A DNA stretch of 64,000 nt. Source: Elephas maximus indicus (taxonomy: Eukaryota > Chordata > Mammalia > Proboscidea > Elephantidae). How positions within the stretch are numbered: the first letter of the stretch is position 1; each line of letters starts with the position of its first letter. A program made the position numbers and the translations under genes. The stretch spans positions 107,566,823-107,630,822 of the forward strand of contig NC_064822.1 of assembly GCF_024166365.1 (NCBI RefSeq), in the 5' to 3' direction. The notes below the pieces were generated by a model that searched no databases, was not told the DNA's origin, and worked only from the letters and a program-made list of their open reading frames with translations. Positions 1 through 12,060 of this stretch are shown in pieces.

Positions 1-717
1 CTTTGTCAAGTTCAACGCATGTTTGGAGCAAGGATGTGGTTGGATGTGGGAACTGGATCCCTGGTTCCTGACCTTATCCTTTTCCTCCAATCAAGGTATT
101 TGTCTTGGCCCCAAGTGGATGGGTGTCTGCCAGCCTCAGACTTCCCTGCCCCAGTGAATATAGGAATTCTGTGGCTTCCTGTTTTCCCACCCTTCTCTCC
201 AGTGAATGCCTGAATCACTGGCTGCTTTAATTATAGCCACCTGTCTGGCCCAGTCCTTGACCTCACATTGGGGGCAGCGTCCCCCATCACCAGGTCAGCT
301 GGCTGGACCTGCCCCCTCACAATGCCTTCTTTTCCACCAGCCTGCTGCCCAAGGAGCTGAGGGCAGGGCCTGGCTTAGAGGGCAGCCCCCTAAGGGAGGC
401 TAGAATCCGCAGCACACTGGTCTCTGACACTCAGCGTACTGGATGTAGATACTCTTCCCATCCAAGCCCTGAGCCTGAGGGGGGCTCTGAGGGTTCAGAT
501 CACAGTGCGGGGGCAGAGGGATTGCTCAGGGAGACTGTGGGCAAACAAAATGCCCATGAAGTGCCTTGACTGGAGGGGGAGTGACCACCCTCACCTGGTG
601 CTGGGCACTTTACCTGCACCCTGTCCTGTGATCCTCAGAGCCCCAGCTATTGGTTCCATTTTGCAGGTGAGGAGGCCGAGGTTGTGAGAAGGGTTTGGCT
701 TAAGCTGGGTTTGGTGG

Positions 718-895
718 CTGCTGTGGTGTGGTGGTTAAGCATGGAGCTCCAGAGCCAGACTATTTGGACTCAAATCCTGGCTTCCTTGCTAACTAGCTGT
801 GTGCCTTTGGATAAGTTACTGTGTGTACTATGATAATAGTAAAGTCGAGAGAATTAGTTAATACATAAAGTGTTTACAGCAGAGCCCCACACCAA
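718..895 (+). repeat. MIR SINE
   Basis: gtggtggttaagcatggagc, agccagactatttggactca, aatcctggcttccttgctaa and gtgtgcctttggataagtta match the MIR head and core. Confidence 0.85.
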
Positions 896-2039
896 CCAAA
901 GCCATTACTATTATGTATTCCCTGAGTCAGTTCTCTCCAATGCCAGGCCCCGGCCCTCAGCCCCCTGTCCTCTGCCCTCGTGTTCTGGAGAGAAACTACG
1001 GGAAGCCTTACTGCAGACAGAGGCAGTTCTCTGCACTTCCTTCACAAATCCTTACGGCTGGGCTGACTGGAACAGGCTTCCCGATGGGATTTGGGGATCT
1101 CCAAGGAATTCCCTGCCCTGGGGAACCCCAAGCTGAGAAGCTCTTCATCTACTGGCCCTCCACCTATTAGTGTCTTCTTCCTCCCTGGAGAGCAGATTCT
1201 GCCACCCTGGATGCGGGAACTTGGGGTGAGCCATCTGGGCGGCCCTCCAGGGCACCAAACCTCCTCGTAGCCCTCACTGCCCTCTCCCTCCTTCTTGCCT
1301 TCTCATCAGGTGTCCTGACTGCCCTGAGCTCTGATCTTTGCTTGGCCTACTGAGTCATTCCTGATCACTTTGGGCCTGCTCTCCAACTTACTTTTAGCTC
1401 TGTCTGCTGAGAGGCTTTAGGAGCAGAACCTCAGGCCTTGGGCCCGGGGCACTGAAGTCCTTCAGAGCCTCTCACCTTCTTGAAATTGCACTTGGCTGGG
1501 GAGGGGAGGGGGAAGCTGTGTTTCCAGGGTGTCAATTGCAGACCCACCAGAGAGAAACTAGCCAGGGGCTGGGGGTAAAATAGGCAGGGTGAGCCAGGAG
1601 GAGACAGGGGGCCTGACAGCCACTCTGGGAAATGCTGCCCACCTCACAGAGAAGGATGCCAGGAATGTGGGGGCCTGAAGGGGTCCTCAGGCTATCCTGT
1701 ACAGACTGGGGTCTTCCCTGCCCCTGGGCCTTCAGGTGTGCTGGGTAGAATGGGGTAGAGCCCATGCCTCCTTGCCACGGACCCTTTTCCAGGATCTAGC
1801 TGGTGGCATGGTACAAGCAATGGACTGAGGCAGGATGCTGGGTTCCAGTTTGGGGCCAGTCCCTGTAAGGCTCCTGCTAGCCCATATCCAGCGTTTATAC
1901 GAACTAGCAAAAGGCTCCCTTCCTCAAGGGGTGTGCATTCCTGCACCAGTCTGCATGGCTTGATGCATGACTAGATTTCAGCCCTTTGCTCGCTCTCTCA
2001 ACCAGAGGCTCTTGTGCAGTGAACAGCTTACACAACTGT

Positions 2040-2165
2040 ACATGGCGTCCCTGAGTCACATGCTGCATGGCCTTGGGCAAGTTGCTTCCCTTTGCTAGGC
2101 CTCTGCTTCTACCTTACTAAACAGAAGGGTTTGACTAGCTGATCCTTGGGGTCCCTGCCCGCTCA
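2040..2165 (+). repeat. MIR core fragment
   Basis: gccttgggcaagttgcttcc, ctctgcttct and gactagctgatccttggggt follow MIR order. Confidence 0.65.
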
Positions 2166-3555
2166 AAGCCTTTGGAAGTCTCCGTCCCCATAGAGGTTTG
2201 GGTGACACCATCTCCCCCAAACCACCCCCAGTCCTCTGCTAGTCTGTCAGCCACCAGCTCCCAAACACATTCTCAGGCCCTTTTCAGCTTGTCACCCCCC
2301 ACCCCCCAGTTGTTTATTTCTGGGAGGAGGCCGATCTCATCGCTTTGTACAGACAGGGCACAACCCCTCCCCGCCAGGGCTCGGCCTGGTGCCTCCTGGC
2401 TCCTGGGGGCTTCAAGCTTTGGGCAGGCTAGCTTCAGCCTTCCAGCTCTTGCCTGCAGACCTTGAAGCCCTCCAGCCCTGTTCCTAGGCCCGGTCTCTCC
2501 TCCCTGCACGCCAGTGGGTTCCCTCCTCAGAGAGGGAAAGAGAGGCCCTGAGCCTAAACAGAGTAAAAGCAGGTAGCAGGCAATGGAAACCAGGCAGCAG
2601 GCCAAATGAGGGGGCTGAGCCAGATTAAAACAACAAGTAGTATTTGTACAGAGCTTCCAGGTACAAAGTGCTCGCATCAACAGGATCTGGCCTGGCGCAT
2701 GGAAGCAGCCTTCCTAGTGGCTGGCTGGGCTTCCAGATAGATAGGACTTAGCACATGTGCTGTGTGACAGAGGACAAGCCCCTGCCCTCTCTGGGCCTTT
2801 ATTTCCTTCTCTATAATAGGAGGAGCCAAGGACTCCTCCAGCTCTGCCATTCTCTGGTCTCTTGAGGGCCAAAGACCTAGTAGGTATCAGTGAAATGAGC
2901 AGTGGGTTCTGGCGAGCTGACAGGACACGCCCTTCATGGTCAGGTGTTGGGAAGAACAATCAAATTCCTTGCGTGTTTCCCTAGGGCCCCTGGGAGGGCC
3001 TGACTGGTGGAGAGGTGGCCCCCAGGTCAGGGAGGGGCCCAGCCCAGGCCAGGCTGCAGATCATGCTGTTGGGTGGGATGTTCCGGCCAGATCATTCCAC
3101 AGAAGAGGAAACTGAGGCCCACAGAACAGGGAAAGCTTCCCGTATGACTGTTCCCTCTGATCCTGAGTGTGGCCTGAGCAGGAGATGTGGTGGGCAAGCT
3201 GAGCCAGAGCCGGAAGCCCTGGACTCCCAAGGAGCCTGCTCCCACCCTCCAGCCCTGACTGGCTGGCTCAGAGACTCCCAGCTCTTCCAGAGATGTGGGC
3301 CTCGCCTGGTCAGCAGGGCATGAGGCTGGGCCCGCAGGTGGGAGAGGACCTAGGCCACACCTTGCCCTCCCCTCATGCTGGCTGGGGGCCTCCTCCCAAG
3401 AAGACCAGGCCCAAGCAAGAGGTGTGGGCACAGCCTGGCTGCTCAACCTCTGCTCTGCCATCAGCCTCCTTGTCTCTGAAGCCCTGCCCATTGCCCAGTC
3501 AGAGGATTGCGTCTCCTCTGAGCAGCCCAAGTGCCTGGTCTGCCTCTAGACTGGC

Positions 3556-3745
3556 CAATCTAGTTCAGCAAACCTGCATTAAGCACCTACTGTGTGCCAG
3601 GTCCTTTAGCCTTCTAGGGGCTAGGAGAACTGCTATTTATAACTGCCAGGTTGAACTCTCAACATACTCCTAATACCTCCTTAAATTGGTACCAACTATC
3701 ATCATTCCCATTTTACACAGGGGGAAACTGAGGTGCAGGGCTAGG
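3556..3745 (-). repeat. MIR/L2-like fragment
   Basis: cattaagcacctactgtgtg, ccaggtccttt, then ccattttacacagggggaaa, ctgaggtgcag, in reverse MIR order. Confidence 0.65.
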
Positions 3746-4145
3746 GGCAAGGATTAACCCTTTCCAGTCAATACCCAAGCCTGGGCCCTTCACCACGAGA
3801 CGCTCTGCTTGCCAGCCGATTGTGTCCCTGTCTGTCTTCCCCAGGAGGCTGTAAGAGCATCTTGCAGGCTGGGGCTGTGTTTTCCTCATCTCTCTAGTTC
3901 CAAAGTTGACCTCGATGCCTGGCACACATTACCTATAAGGGATCACTTATTTATTTGAAGAAAATCCACCCTTTCTGTCCCTCGCCTGCACCCCATCTGC
4001 TTCCCTTTCCTTTCCACCCCAGACTTGATTAAAATCTAAAGCCATATCCAAAGCAGAAGCCCATCTGTTGTTCCAGCTAGTGACATAATTTCCCACGGCC
4101 AGTGGGACCATGGGTAAAAGCAAGCATGTTTATGACAGAGTTTTG

Positions 4146-4391
4146 AACCAGTTCAGTCCAGTTAGAACCCCTGCTGAGAATTTGCCTTTCTAACAAGCTC
4201 CCAGGTGTTGCTAATGCTGCTGGTAAGGGACCGATTCTGAGGATCACTGGTAGAGCAGTGGGTCTCGAAATTTGTCATACGTAAGAATCACCTGGGGATT
4301 TTGTTAAAATGTAGATTCTGATTCAGTATATCTGGGGTAAAAAAAAAAAGAAAAAAATTCTCAGCAGGGATTCAAACTGGGACAAACCAGC
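4146..4391. mobile_element. MER5A-derived composite with inverted ends
   Basis: A MER5A right half (4175-4250, aatttgcctttctaacaagc ... gatcactgg) is followed by a MER5A left half (4256-4337, cagtgggtctcgaaatttg ... ttctgattcagtatatctgg). The pair is bounded by inverted arms: aaccagttcagtccagtt..cccctgctgag (4146-4180) and ctcagcaggg..caaactggga..aaccagct (4360-4391). The arms match those of the foldback element at 18.6 kb. Confidence 0.6.
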
Positions 4392-4726
4392 TGGAAGGTC
4401 TGGTTTATGGGTACCAGAAGATGGGCAGGTTGAGTCAGGGGATGTGGGTTGGGGTGGTGCCCAGGGGTCAGCAAGCACAGTGCTTAGCTGTGAGCCAGCC
4501 ACAGACTGACTTTGCTGCAAGGGTCACTATTTGGGGTGGTGGTTGTAGTATCTAGAATACTGTCAGGCACATAGTAGGTCCTCAGTAAGTATTTCTGGAG
4601 TCGAGAAATGTTCTGTATCTCCTCTGTCTCTGTGTCCCGTACCTCCCACCTGTAAAAGTTGGTTCCTGCCCCTTGTTCCTCAGCAGGCCCAGTTCCTGAT
4701 GGTGGCCCTGAGAGGGCATGGCCTAC

Positions 4727-4935
4727 CTGATTCGAAACTCCTCCACCTTCTGGACCACCTGCAGTAGGTCGGCTTCCAACTGTCCTCGCTCCTGGCTCAC
4801 TCTGCGCAGCTCCTCCTGTAGCCGGCCCTGGTACTCCTCGTAGAGGTGCCCTAGGTCGAAGGTGGTTGAGTCCTGGCCCTGCAGGAAGCTCCAGCGGGTC
4901 TTCAGCAGCTGGTTGCGCTGCTCCAGGGCTTGCAC
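4727..4935 (-). CDS. KRT80: KRT80 exon 2
   Basis: This 209 bp exon continues the KRT80 rod. It encodes VQALEQRNQLLKTRW (end of coil 1A), then linker L1 and the start of coil 1B, with the recognisable stretches FDLGHLYEEYQGRLQEELR and VEEFRIR. The acceptor is a pyrimidine-rich tract ending CTCTCCCAG, and the donor is CAG followed by GTAGGC. The exon holds 69 codons plus two bases, so the next codon (Arg) is split with exon 3. Type II keratins break at this same place before the YEDE-type exon 3. The heptad pattern is intact and there are no stops or frameshifts before the donor, so the gene looks functional. The donor's in-frame TAG ends the open frame, as expected at an exon edge. Confidence 0.95.
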
Positions 4936-5375
4936 CTGGGAGAGCAGGAGGGTGGCGGTGAGAGGGCCAGGTGTGGCCAGGTGGGGAGCTGAGGCCTCGG
5001 GCCCCAGAGGGGGCCTCTCTGAGAAGTGGCAGCTCATCTTTGCACACCCACCCTGGCCCTCGCTCAGTACTAATCTCCAATTAATGATTGTGCCAACAGA
5101 AGATAATGAAAGAAGGGGAGAATCAGAGAGAGGCGGAGCCAATGAGCAAAGGTTTCCTAGGGGAGGGGCAAGGCCAGGCAGATGAGGCGAGAGGGCCTTG
5201 GGTTTGAGTTCTAATGATGTGAAGCTGGGGGTTGGGTGGGAGACCTCAGGGAATGTGGGGTGTCACAAGCCCGTCTGCAGCTCCCCTTGATGGGCCTGGT
5301 CTCATCTTGTTTTGGAAACTTGGCAGGCTAGGCCTGGTTGGGACTTAAGTGCTAATCCTTCTGACAACCTTGGAC

Positions 5376-5645
5376 TTGTGTGTGCCTTTTCAAGCCTCAG
5401 TTTCCCCAGCTAGAAGTTGGGGATTATATCAACTGTCCTACCTACCTCTCAGGACTGTTAGGAGAAGAACCCGGGGATGTGCTTCGGAATAATAATACCA
5501 GCAAATGTTTATGTGGCACTTACTGTACGCTAGGCATCGTTCTTAACTCATTTAAATCCCTGGAACAATCTGATGGGATAGGCATGATTATTATCTGCAT
5601 GTTACAGTACCTCTGCTCTTAACCACTGCAGCAGCTGCCTCCTGT
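5376..5645. repeat. Two MIR fragments, opposite orientations
   Basis: A plus fragment (gcctcagtttccccagctag) at about 5376-5480 is followed by a minus fragment (gtttatgtggcacttactgt, taactcatttaaatccctgg, ctcttaaccactgcagc) at about 5488-5640. In KRT80 intron 1. Confidence 0.75.
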
Positions 5646-8382
5646 CTGTTGCCTGAGTTACTGAGGGCACTGGGACCCCAGCTACTCTTCCTGGGCTGGC
5701 TCATGCCTTGCAGATGAAGACTGGGAGGCTCTTGAGCACTGCTGCACCTCACTCACGCTCTCCTGCTCAGACTCCTGCAGGGGCTCCCAGGGCCCACGGA
5801 CCACACCACAACCACCACCAGGCTGTCCTCTCCTTCCCCCCACCCAGCCCAGTCCAGCTCAGTGTCAGGCTCCCCCTGCCTCTATTCTCCCTAACTTCTG
5901 CAGGCTCCAGCCTTCCTTGGGTACTCTCCTTCCCACCACTTTGGCTCCTCCCCACCTCCCCCTGTGTGCTTCCAGCTGGAAGTCCCTCTGGGACTAATAG
6001 GTGGGAAGACCCCCCCCCACCCCCACACACACTACTGAGGCCCTCTGCTTATCTGCTTCTCATTTGTCCTGGCCCACCATCCCTCCTTGACTGACTGGGG
6101 ACCATCTAGTCCCCATCTCAGTGTCCCTACTCCCCTGGGGTGTGAAGGGCCTGAATCCTGGGCAGCTCAGGCTGTTGGATGTTGTGATAATGAACCTGAT
6201 AATGCTCCCTGTGATCACTGGGTAGGCCGGGCCAGGCCTCCTCCGACCCACTGCTGGGGCCGCTGGCGCAGGCTCACAGAGTCACAGCCGCAGAGAGCTG
6301 CCAGGAGCCTTTGGGTGAGCTGCTCCGAACCTTTCCTTTACAGAGGAGGAGACGGAGGCCCAGGGACATCACGCACAGCAGCTTGGTGGCAGAGCTGCTC
6401 AGAAAGGCTCACCTGATGGCTGCTGCCCAATCTGGGCCTGAATTGGGGTGCCTGGTGGGGCCTTCCCCTCTTTCTCTGACCTGCCCACATCCCCAGATTT
6501 TCCTTTTCCCCCCTAAGAAGCTCTGATGACTTTGGGAAGTCCCCTCTGACACAATAGACAACACCAGCAGAAATAATGGGCAGTGGCATGTGACAATGGC
6601 ATTTGTGGGCTGTCATTCCCCTGCTTAACTCCCAGCTGTACAAGTAAGTTCTGCGTGAAACCGATCTTAAGTCTACCATCTGCTGTCCTCACAGCCAAAC
6701 AGGTTCAGTAGGGACGAAGTTCAAGAGGGTTTCTGCCCTGCTTTGTGTGGGTGAGAGGGAGCGCTGGGGGGAGTCTACTCACCCCATTTTCCCAACCTTC
6801 TGACAAGCAGGAGCCCTGTGTTTACACTGAGGGGGAGTGAAAGGAGAGATGTGAGGCTCCTTCCTCCACCCATGAGCAGCAGAAAAACCTTCACACCAGG
6901 AAGTTCTTCCCACAGTCTAACCTCAATCTCCCATGTTTCATCACTAGCCCCCTGGGAGATAATGTGTATTTGGCCAGCCAATCCAGCCAGAGCGCATTTT
7001 TGGTCTTGGGGGATCCGGGCAGCCCCCTGCCTCCTGCAGCCCTTGGGGAACTCGTTGTCTCAGTGGGTTGGGATGGCAACTTATCCCTCACCCAGGACCT
7101 TCTCTGCAGGAAGGCTCCTCCCTCTGGGAACAAAGGCTTAGGGAGGGCTACTAATCCAGGCACCCTGGGAGGTGCCCGGTTAATTGCCTCCAACCTGTCA
7201 AAGCTGCCGATCTCTCACCACTCATTTTTCCTTCTCTCTGTCTTGGTTGTTCTTCCCTCCCTCCCCCCGCCCCCACCTTAGATTACACAGTGGCAGCTCT
7301 AGGGGGGAACTCACAGAGCGAATGGTTAATCTGCCTCCCCATTTACAGATAAGAAAACCGAGGTCTGGAGGCACAGAGCTCACTGTGGCCCGCGTGGTGG
7401 GAGGGCCAGGCCTGAGCAGGGTTGTGGGGAGAGAAGTGCTCTTTGGGGAGGGAGCTGAGCAGCCCAGGCTGGAGTTCCTGGCTGGGAGTCTGCTCGAGGA
7501 AGGGAGTCCCAACACAGCAAGGGCAGCTTCAGGTCCCTAACCCATGGGCAGTCCAGGCAGGTGACTCTAGGGGGCGGTTCTTCTGGGGCATGCAGGTCCT
7601 ATTCTTCAGGTGGCCTTTAGCCAGAGGTTGGCTTTGCCCAGGAAGACCCCTAATCTCTTGGTCAGGGAGCTGACTTGTGCCTTCCTGCCTGTAGGCGGGG
7701 GATATAGTTCCAGTGACTCCCGAGGTCCCTCAGGCCTAAGGACAGATATTGCCTCCATCCTTCTGTCTCCAGGCCTTCCACCCCTCCTCCTGGGCTCCCT
7801 CTCTAGGGTCCTTAGGCTGACTTTGGGCAGTCCTTCCTCTCCCACCTCCATACCCCCTGCCCTCTGCAATATCTGCAAGTGAAGGGAGGGGCCCAGGTTT
7901 GTCCTCTCCCTGCCTCCCTTGGCCTCCTCTCCTGAGGACCCTCCTGGTGCTGCTTCCCCTCACTGCCTTCTCTCATGGCTCAGGTTTACCAGCCCCTCCA
8001 CTGGCATGAAAACAGAGACAGAGTGAGAGGAGAAATTGGAGGCACAGAGAGGGTAAACGGCTTGGTAAAGGACACACAGGCAGCAAGTGGCAGAGTCCAG
8101 ACTGTTCCAGGGCCCCTCGGCCATCTCGAGGGAACCTTCCTCCTCCTCTTTGGTGCTCTCTTGTGTCTCCCAGTGCCTCAGACACCCAAGAAGGGGAGGT
8201 GGAGCCTGAGTGCCCCCACCTGTCTGCCCAGAACCCCCAGCCCTGCAGGCATCATGGCCTCTGACCTCTAGGCCCCCCACATTGTACCCCCTACCGACAA
8301 GGTCCAGCCACCCCTTCCTCCAGAAAGATATCCTCCCTCCGCTCTTCCCCAGGGCTTCTTGTAGCTCCCTGGGCCAGGGCCT

Positions 8383-8615
8383 ATTTAATTAATTCATTTA
8401 ATAAACACTTACAAAGCACTTACCACACACCAGGTGTATTCTAAGTGCTTTTCAGAAACTATCCCATTTGATTTTGACAAGTCCGTTACACCAGTGTGTA
8501 CTAAAGTCAGAGGGATTAAACAATTTGCTGAGATTACACAGCTGTTCAGCCGGGGAGCCAGGAGTCAAACTCGGTCACGTGACTCCAGATTTCACCTCTT
8601 AGCTGCCACCTGCTT
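8383..8615 (-). repeat. MIR, nearly full length
   Basis: taataaacacttacaaagca, cattctaagtgctt-like text, ttgctgagattacacagctg and gagtcaaactcgg in reverse MIR order. In KRT80 intron 1. Confidence 0.85.
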
Positions 8616-9299
8616 CCACCCAGGCCCTTGACAGCCTTACAGAGACAGGGAGGACACAACATGAGCTAACAGACCTACTCTGTAGAGTGGATAGGTCAGC
8701 TGGGACTCCTGGGGGCAGTGCCCCAGCAACCAGGGCCCCCAAATGGCAGGCACTGACTGCTCCCTGTGTCCCACTGCAAAGGGCACCCCAATACCAAGGT
8801 CAAAGCTTGAGGGGTGGGAGATTCTGATCCTGCTGAAGACTTTCTAGGGCATCGCCCTGACTCCTGGACATAGGACCCCTGGCCTAGGACCCCTGGGCCC
8901 CTCCCCATGCCTTCACCCTCTTCTGTCCCCATGGCAGAGGCACAGGGTGATATCAGCACTGGCATCTGAGGGAGAATAGCAACTCATCAGAGCCAAATTA
9001 CATACCTCAGTGAAGCATTCCTTTTAAGGGATTAGGCTGGGTTTGGAGAGGAGGTGGCTCTGCAGGAACCTGCCTCCCGATGGTGATGGCTGCAGAACTG
9101 TTTTCTGAGGGAAAACCAGGGCAGCAGTATGGGGCTCTGGGCAGCCAGTGCTGGGGTAGGGGATGCTCACCTCAATGCACAGCCGTCCTTCTCCAGTTAG
9201 TCATTCCTCTAACATACCCTACTCTGGGCACCCCGAGGGTGGATGAAGAAACTGGTATGGGCACATGAGTGGGAGAGGAAAATAAATGATTCCCACCTC

Positions 9300-9420
9300 A
9301 GACTACTGGCTTTGTGTCTCACAGACCTGAGTTCAAATGCCAGGTGTGTGACCTTGGGCAAGGCACTTAACCTCTCTGGTCCTTGGTTCCCTCATCTGCA
9401 CAGGGAGGAAAATAACAGTC
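9300..9420 (+). repeat. MIR fragment
   Basis: gacctgagttcaaatgccag, gtgaccttgggcaaggcact and taacctctctggtccttgg are diagnostic MIR core words. Confidence 0.85.
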
Positions 9421-9654
9421 AGAGTGTTGCTGGGTGGGCCCAGTTACTTCACATTTGTAAAGTTCCTGCAGAGAACCAGGCACAAACTGATGCTCAAGAA
9501 AGGTTACATTCCTTGCTTTGGCCCTCCCTTCCTCTGCTCCTCTCTGTGAGCTCCCACCTAATGTGAGAGACTGGCAACATGCAGAGGAACACAGAATCCC
9601 AGAGACCAAGGTTGCAACAAGGGCTGAGCCAGGGCTTGGATGGCTCTGGTTTAT

Positions 9655-10018
9655 TGGGAGGATGAGAAAGGTTGAGTTTTCCTCATATGTAAAATGGGCA
9701 TAAAATGTCTACTTTCATAAGGTTGTTGAGGGAAATAGAGATAAATGTGTCACCCATGCAGCACAGTGCCTGTCACTTAAAAAAGTAAAAAAAAAAAAAC
9801 CAAACCCGTTGCCGTCAATTCAATTCCAACTCATAGCAACCCTATAGGACAGAGTAGAACTGCCCCATAGAGTTTCCAAGGAGCACATGGTGGATTCAAA
9901 CTGCAGAGCTTTTGGTTAGCAGCCATAGCTCTTAACCATCATGCCACCAGGGTTTCCGCCTGGCACATAGTAAGTAAATAATCAACCACAGCGGCTACTC
10001 TTATGATTATTGTTCTTG
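9655..10018 (+). repeat. MIR 3' part split by AfroSINE
   Basis: tcctcatatgtaaaatgggc, aaggttgttgaggg and cagcacagtgcctgtcact lie before the SINE, and cctggcacatagtaagtaaa, gattattgttc after it. Confidence 0.75.
9787..9957 (-). mobile_element. AfroSINE (short subtype) inside a MIR
   Basis: An A-rich tail then ccaaacccgttgccgtcaat, gtagaactgccccatagagt, ccaaggagcacatggtgg and the head reverse ending gccaccagggtttcc. It splits a plus-oriented MIR. A diverged duplicate of 'gcctggcaca' lies on each side. It is in KRT80 intron 1. Confidence 0.92.
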
Positions 10019-10845
10019 TGTAGTGCCGGAGGTAGCAGAGCTGGGAGGATGGCCGGTAGCGGCTTCTTGGAGGAGGTGAGTGAGGAGCAGGTTTGGGAGG
10101 TGGACAGGGTCCCTAGGAAGCTCTTGTGGCCCTTGCCCTGGAGGCAGAGATGGACAGCATGCAAGCTGTGGGCAGGGGGGTCTAGGAAGCATAGGGAGTG
10201 GGGTCCCAGGGACTCACTGCCTCTACTCTGGTGGGGTGTGGAGGAGGAGGAGGAGGCTTCCTGCTTGAAGCATCCATCTCCTGCATTCCTATCTCCTTAC
10301 GCACCAAAACTGCATCCTCCTTCCTGAGGCTGCCCCACATGCCATGGGCCCTGCCTGGGCTTCCTACCCCAGGAAGCTGAGCGGCGTTGCCTTGGGATAG
10401 ATGCTGCACAGTGAGAGGTCAGAGACCTGAGGACTTCAGGGATGGACAGAAGGGTGGACCCTTGGGAGGTCATCTCTGCTGTCCACCTGCCTTGGAGTAG
10501 GACCATAGACCATGCCTCCATCCATCCACAGTGGGGGCATCCCCTAGGCCACACTCAGGGTGCTCTTTACTGGTCCATGCCTGGGCGGGGGGACCCCAGG
10601 CCATGCCGAATGTTATTATCCAGATGTCCCTCACAGGCCACGCTGGGCCCCTTTCTCTCCCCAGGCCAGGATGGATCAGAAACTCCTCTCTCCATCTGTT
10701 TGATCAGAGTAGCCTGTGGAGGCCCATGCTGGCTCCTCATTGGTTGGGAGTAGGGGTGGGACAAGATGCTCCCGGAATACACAGCTTAGCCACAAGCCCA
10801 GTCCCGACAATCTTTAGTTTTGGGACCCCCACCCCTTCTGCTCAC

Positions 10846-11130
10846 CTTGCCAATCAGGGAGGCAAACTTATCATTGAGGATCTTCATCTCCTCCTTCTCC
10901 TGGTTTTTCTGCTGCTGGATGGCTGGGTCCACCTTCAGGTCCAGGGGCACCAGCAGGCTGGGGTTTAAGGTCACCTTGGTGCCAATCGGCTGGCAGCCTG
11001 TGAGGCTGCGGGAGCTGAAGCCCGGCTGGGGGGCCCCACAGCTGCCCCATTCCAAGGTCCCAGGCCGGGGGCCGCCCTCCGGGATCACCTCACAGCTGCT
11101 GAAGCCAACGACGCAAGAGCGGCAAGCCAT
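10846..11130 (-). CDS. KRT80: KRT80 exon 1 (type II keratin 80), coding part
   Basis: This exon encodes the first 95 residues of type II keratin 80, an epithelial intermediate-filament protein that pairs with a type I keratin in the cytoplasm. The protein starts [12 protein letters not shown] and has a Ser/Gly/Pro/Cys-rich head (about residues 1-70). It then enters the rod with [20 protein letters not shown], the helix-initiation motif typical of type II keratins. The start ATG (11130-11128) has G at -3 and G at +4, a strong Kozak context, and the open frame above it lacks keratin similarity. The exon ends in phase 0 at AAG followed by a GTGAGC donor. Exon 2 resumes in frame with VQALEQRNQ. 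Head and rod-start sequences match what I know of human K80 closely enough that another type II keratin is unlikely. Confidence 0.96.
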
Positions 11131-11330
11131 CGCACTCCCGGCCCGGGAGCGGGAAGGGCGCTAGAAGAGTCAGCGAGCAAGTGAGCTTTCGAGGGGCGGC
11201 GGCTGGCTCTGGTCGAAGCCAGGGCAGGCTGGGGACTGAGGAGCAAACACCTGTCGTACAGTGTTCATTAGCTCGGGGAGGGCGGGGCGCCTCCCAGCCC
11301 GACGAACCTGTTAGATGATGTGGCCCTCCA
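11131..11330 (-). promoter_or_regulatory. KRT80: KRT80 5' UTR and likely core promoter
   Basis: The 200 bp above the KRT80 start codon are the most CpG-rich part of the window. GC-box-like motifs lie at about 11192-11202 (ggggcggcggc) and 11281-11291 (ggcggggcgcc). No clear TATA box was seen at a fitting distance on the minus strand, so a GC-rich, TATA-poor promoter is inferred. The transcription start itself cannot be placed from the sequence alone. Confidence 0.6.
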
Positions 11331-11759
11331 CCCCTCCCCCGGCACCAGTCAGGATCCCTTTCTAGGGCAGGGGATCTGTCTGGCTGAGGGGGGTGTTCTC
11401 AGGTCCCCCAGCCAAGCCTGACCTGTCTCCGGGGAGGAGGCTGAGGCTGGGTTGGCTGGGTGGGTGTGGGGCAGAGGAGGAGGCAAGAGGAAGGGAAGAT
11501 TCAACAAGGAAAGCTAAGAGAGAGGGCACCTCTGGCTGCAAACCTCAGCTGCATACCTGAAGGCTGACGTACCTGGGCTCACATACTTCTGGAAAAGATG
11601 AGGCAAGAAGATGGTTCCAGGGAGTGTAGGGCAGCCATCCTGGGCACCGTGCCAGCCTGGCATTGGAAAACAGCACCTTTATTATTTATTTTCTAGTTGC
11701 CAAAGAGTCTCCCAAGCTTATTTCCCCCTTCTTTTCTTCCCCCTCCCTCCCTTCCTTTT

Positions 11760-12010
11760 GTCAATTTTAACTCTCATTCATTGGGCACCTACTATGTGCA
11801 GCCCACTGTCACAGGCTGGAGAGAAAAAGATGGTCAGAGACAAGAGCCTTTGGCTTTGAAGTGTGAGACCTGGGTTCAAGACTGAGCTGTCTGCTCACTA
11901 CTGGTGTGATCTTAGGCAGACTTTTGTCCTTGTTTGTAAAATGGCAATAAAAATATGCAACTCACAGGAGGTAGTGTGCGCTAAGCGTGGGCACAAAGTG
12001 TTGGGGATGA
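11760..12010 (+). repeat. L2-like then MIR fragment
   Basis: tcattcattgggcacctact, atgtgcagccc (L2-like) is followed by gtgagacctgggttcaagac, gtgtgatcttaggcagactt and gtaaaatggcaataaa (MIR). Upstream of KRT80. Confidence 0.7.
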
Positions 12011-12060
12011 AGTTGGACCCAGTATTTATTTATTTACTAAATGGTGGTTAAGACTGGGTG

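Larger units (their letters stand above)
1..4726 (-). other. KRT80: KRT80 intron 2 (partial)
   Basis: No keratin coding segment was found below exon 2. In particular, the short exon 3 expected to start YEDEI..KRTDMEFTF was not seen on the minus strand. The interval is therefore read as intron 2, running off the window start. It contains MIR pieces, a MER5A/foldback composite at 4146-4391, and otherwise GC-moderate unique sequence. Exons 3-9 should lie beyond base 1. Confidence 0.7.
4936..10845 (-). other. KRT80: KRT80 intron 1
   Basis: A 5,910 bp intron lies between the exon 1 donor (GTGAGC) and the exon 2 acceptor (CTCTCCCAG). It carries several MIR fragments (about 5376-5645, 8383-8615, 9300-9420 and 9655-10018) and one AfroSINE (9787-9957). 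The rest looks like unique sequence without any supported exon. Confidence 0.85.

Noticed and set aside
4484..5080. 198-residue open frame, minus strand, overlapping KRT80 exon 2
   Set aside because: A shadow of KRT80 exon 2 in another frame. The keratin frame is the one with protein similarity and splice sites.
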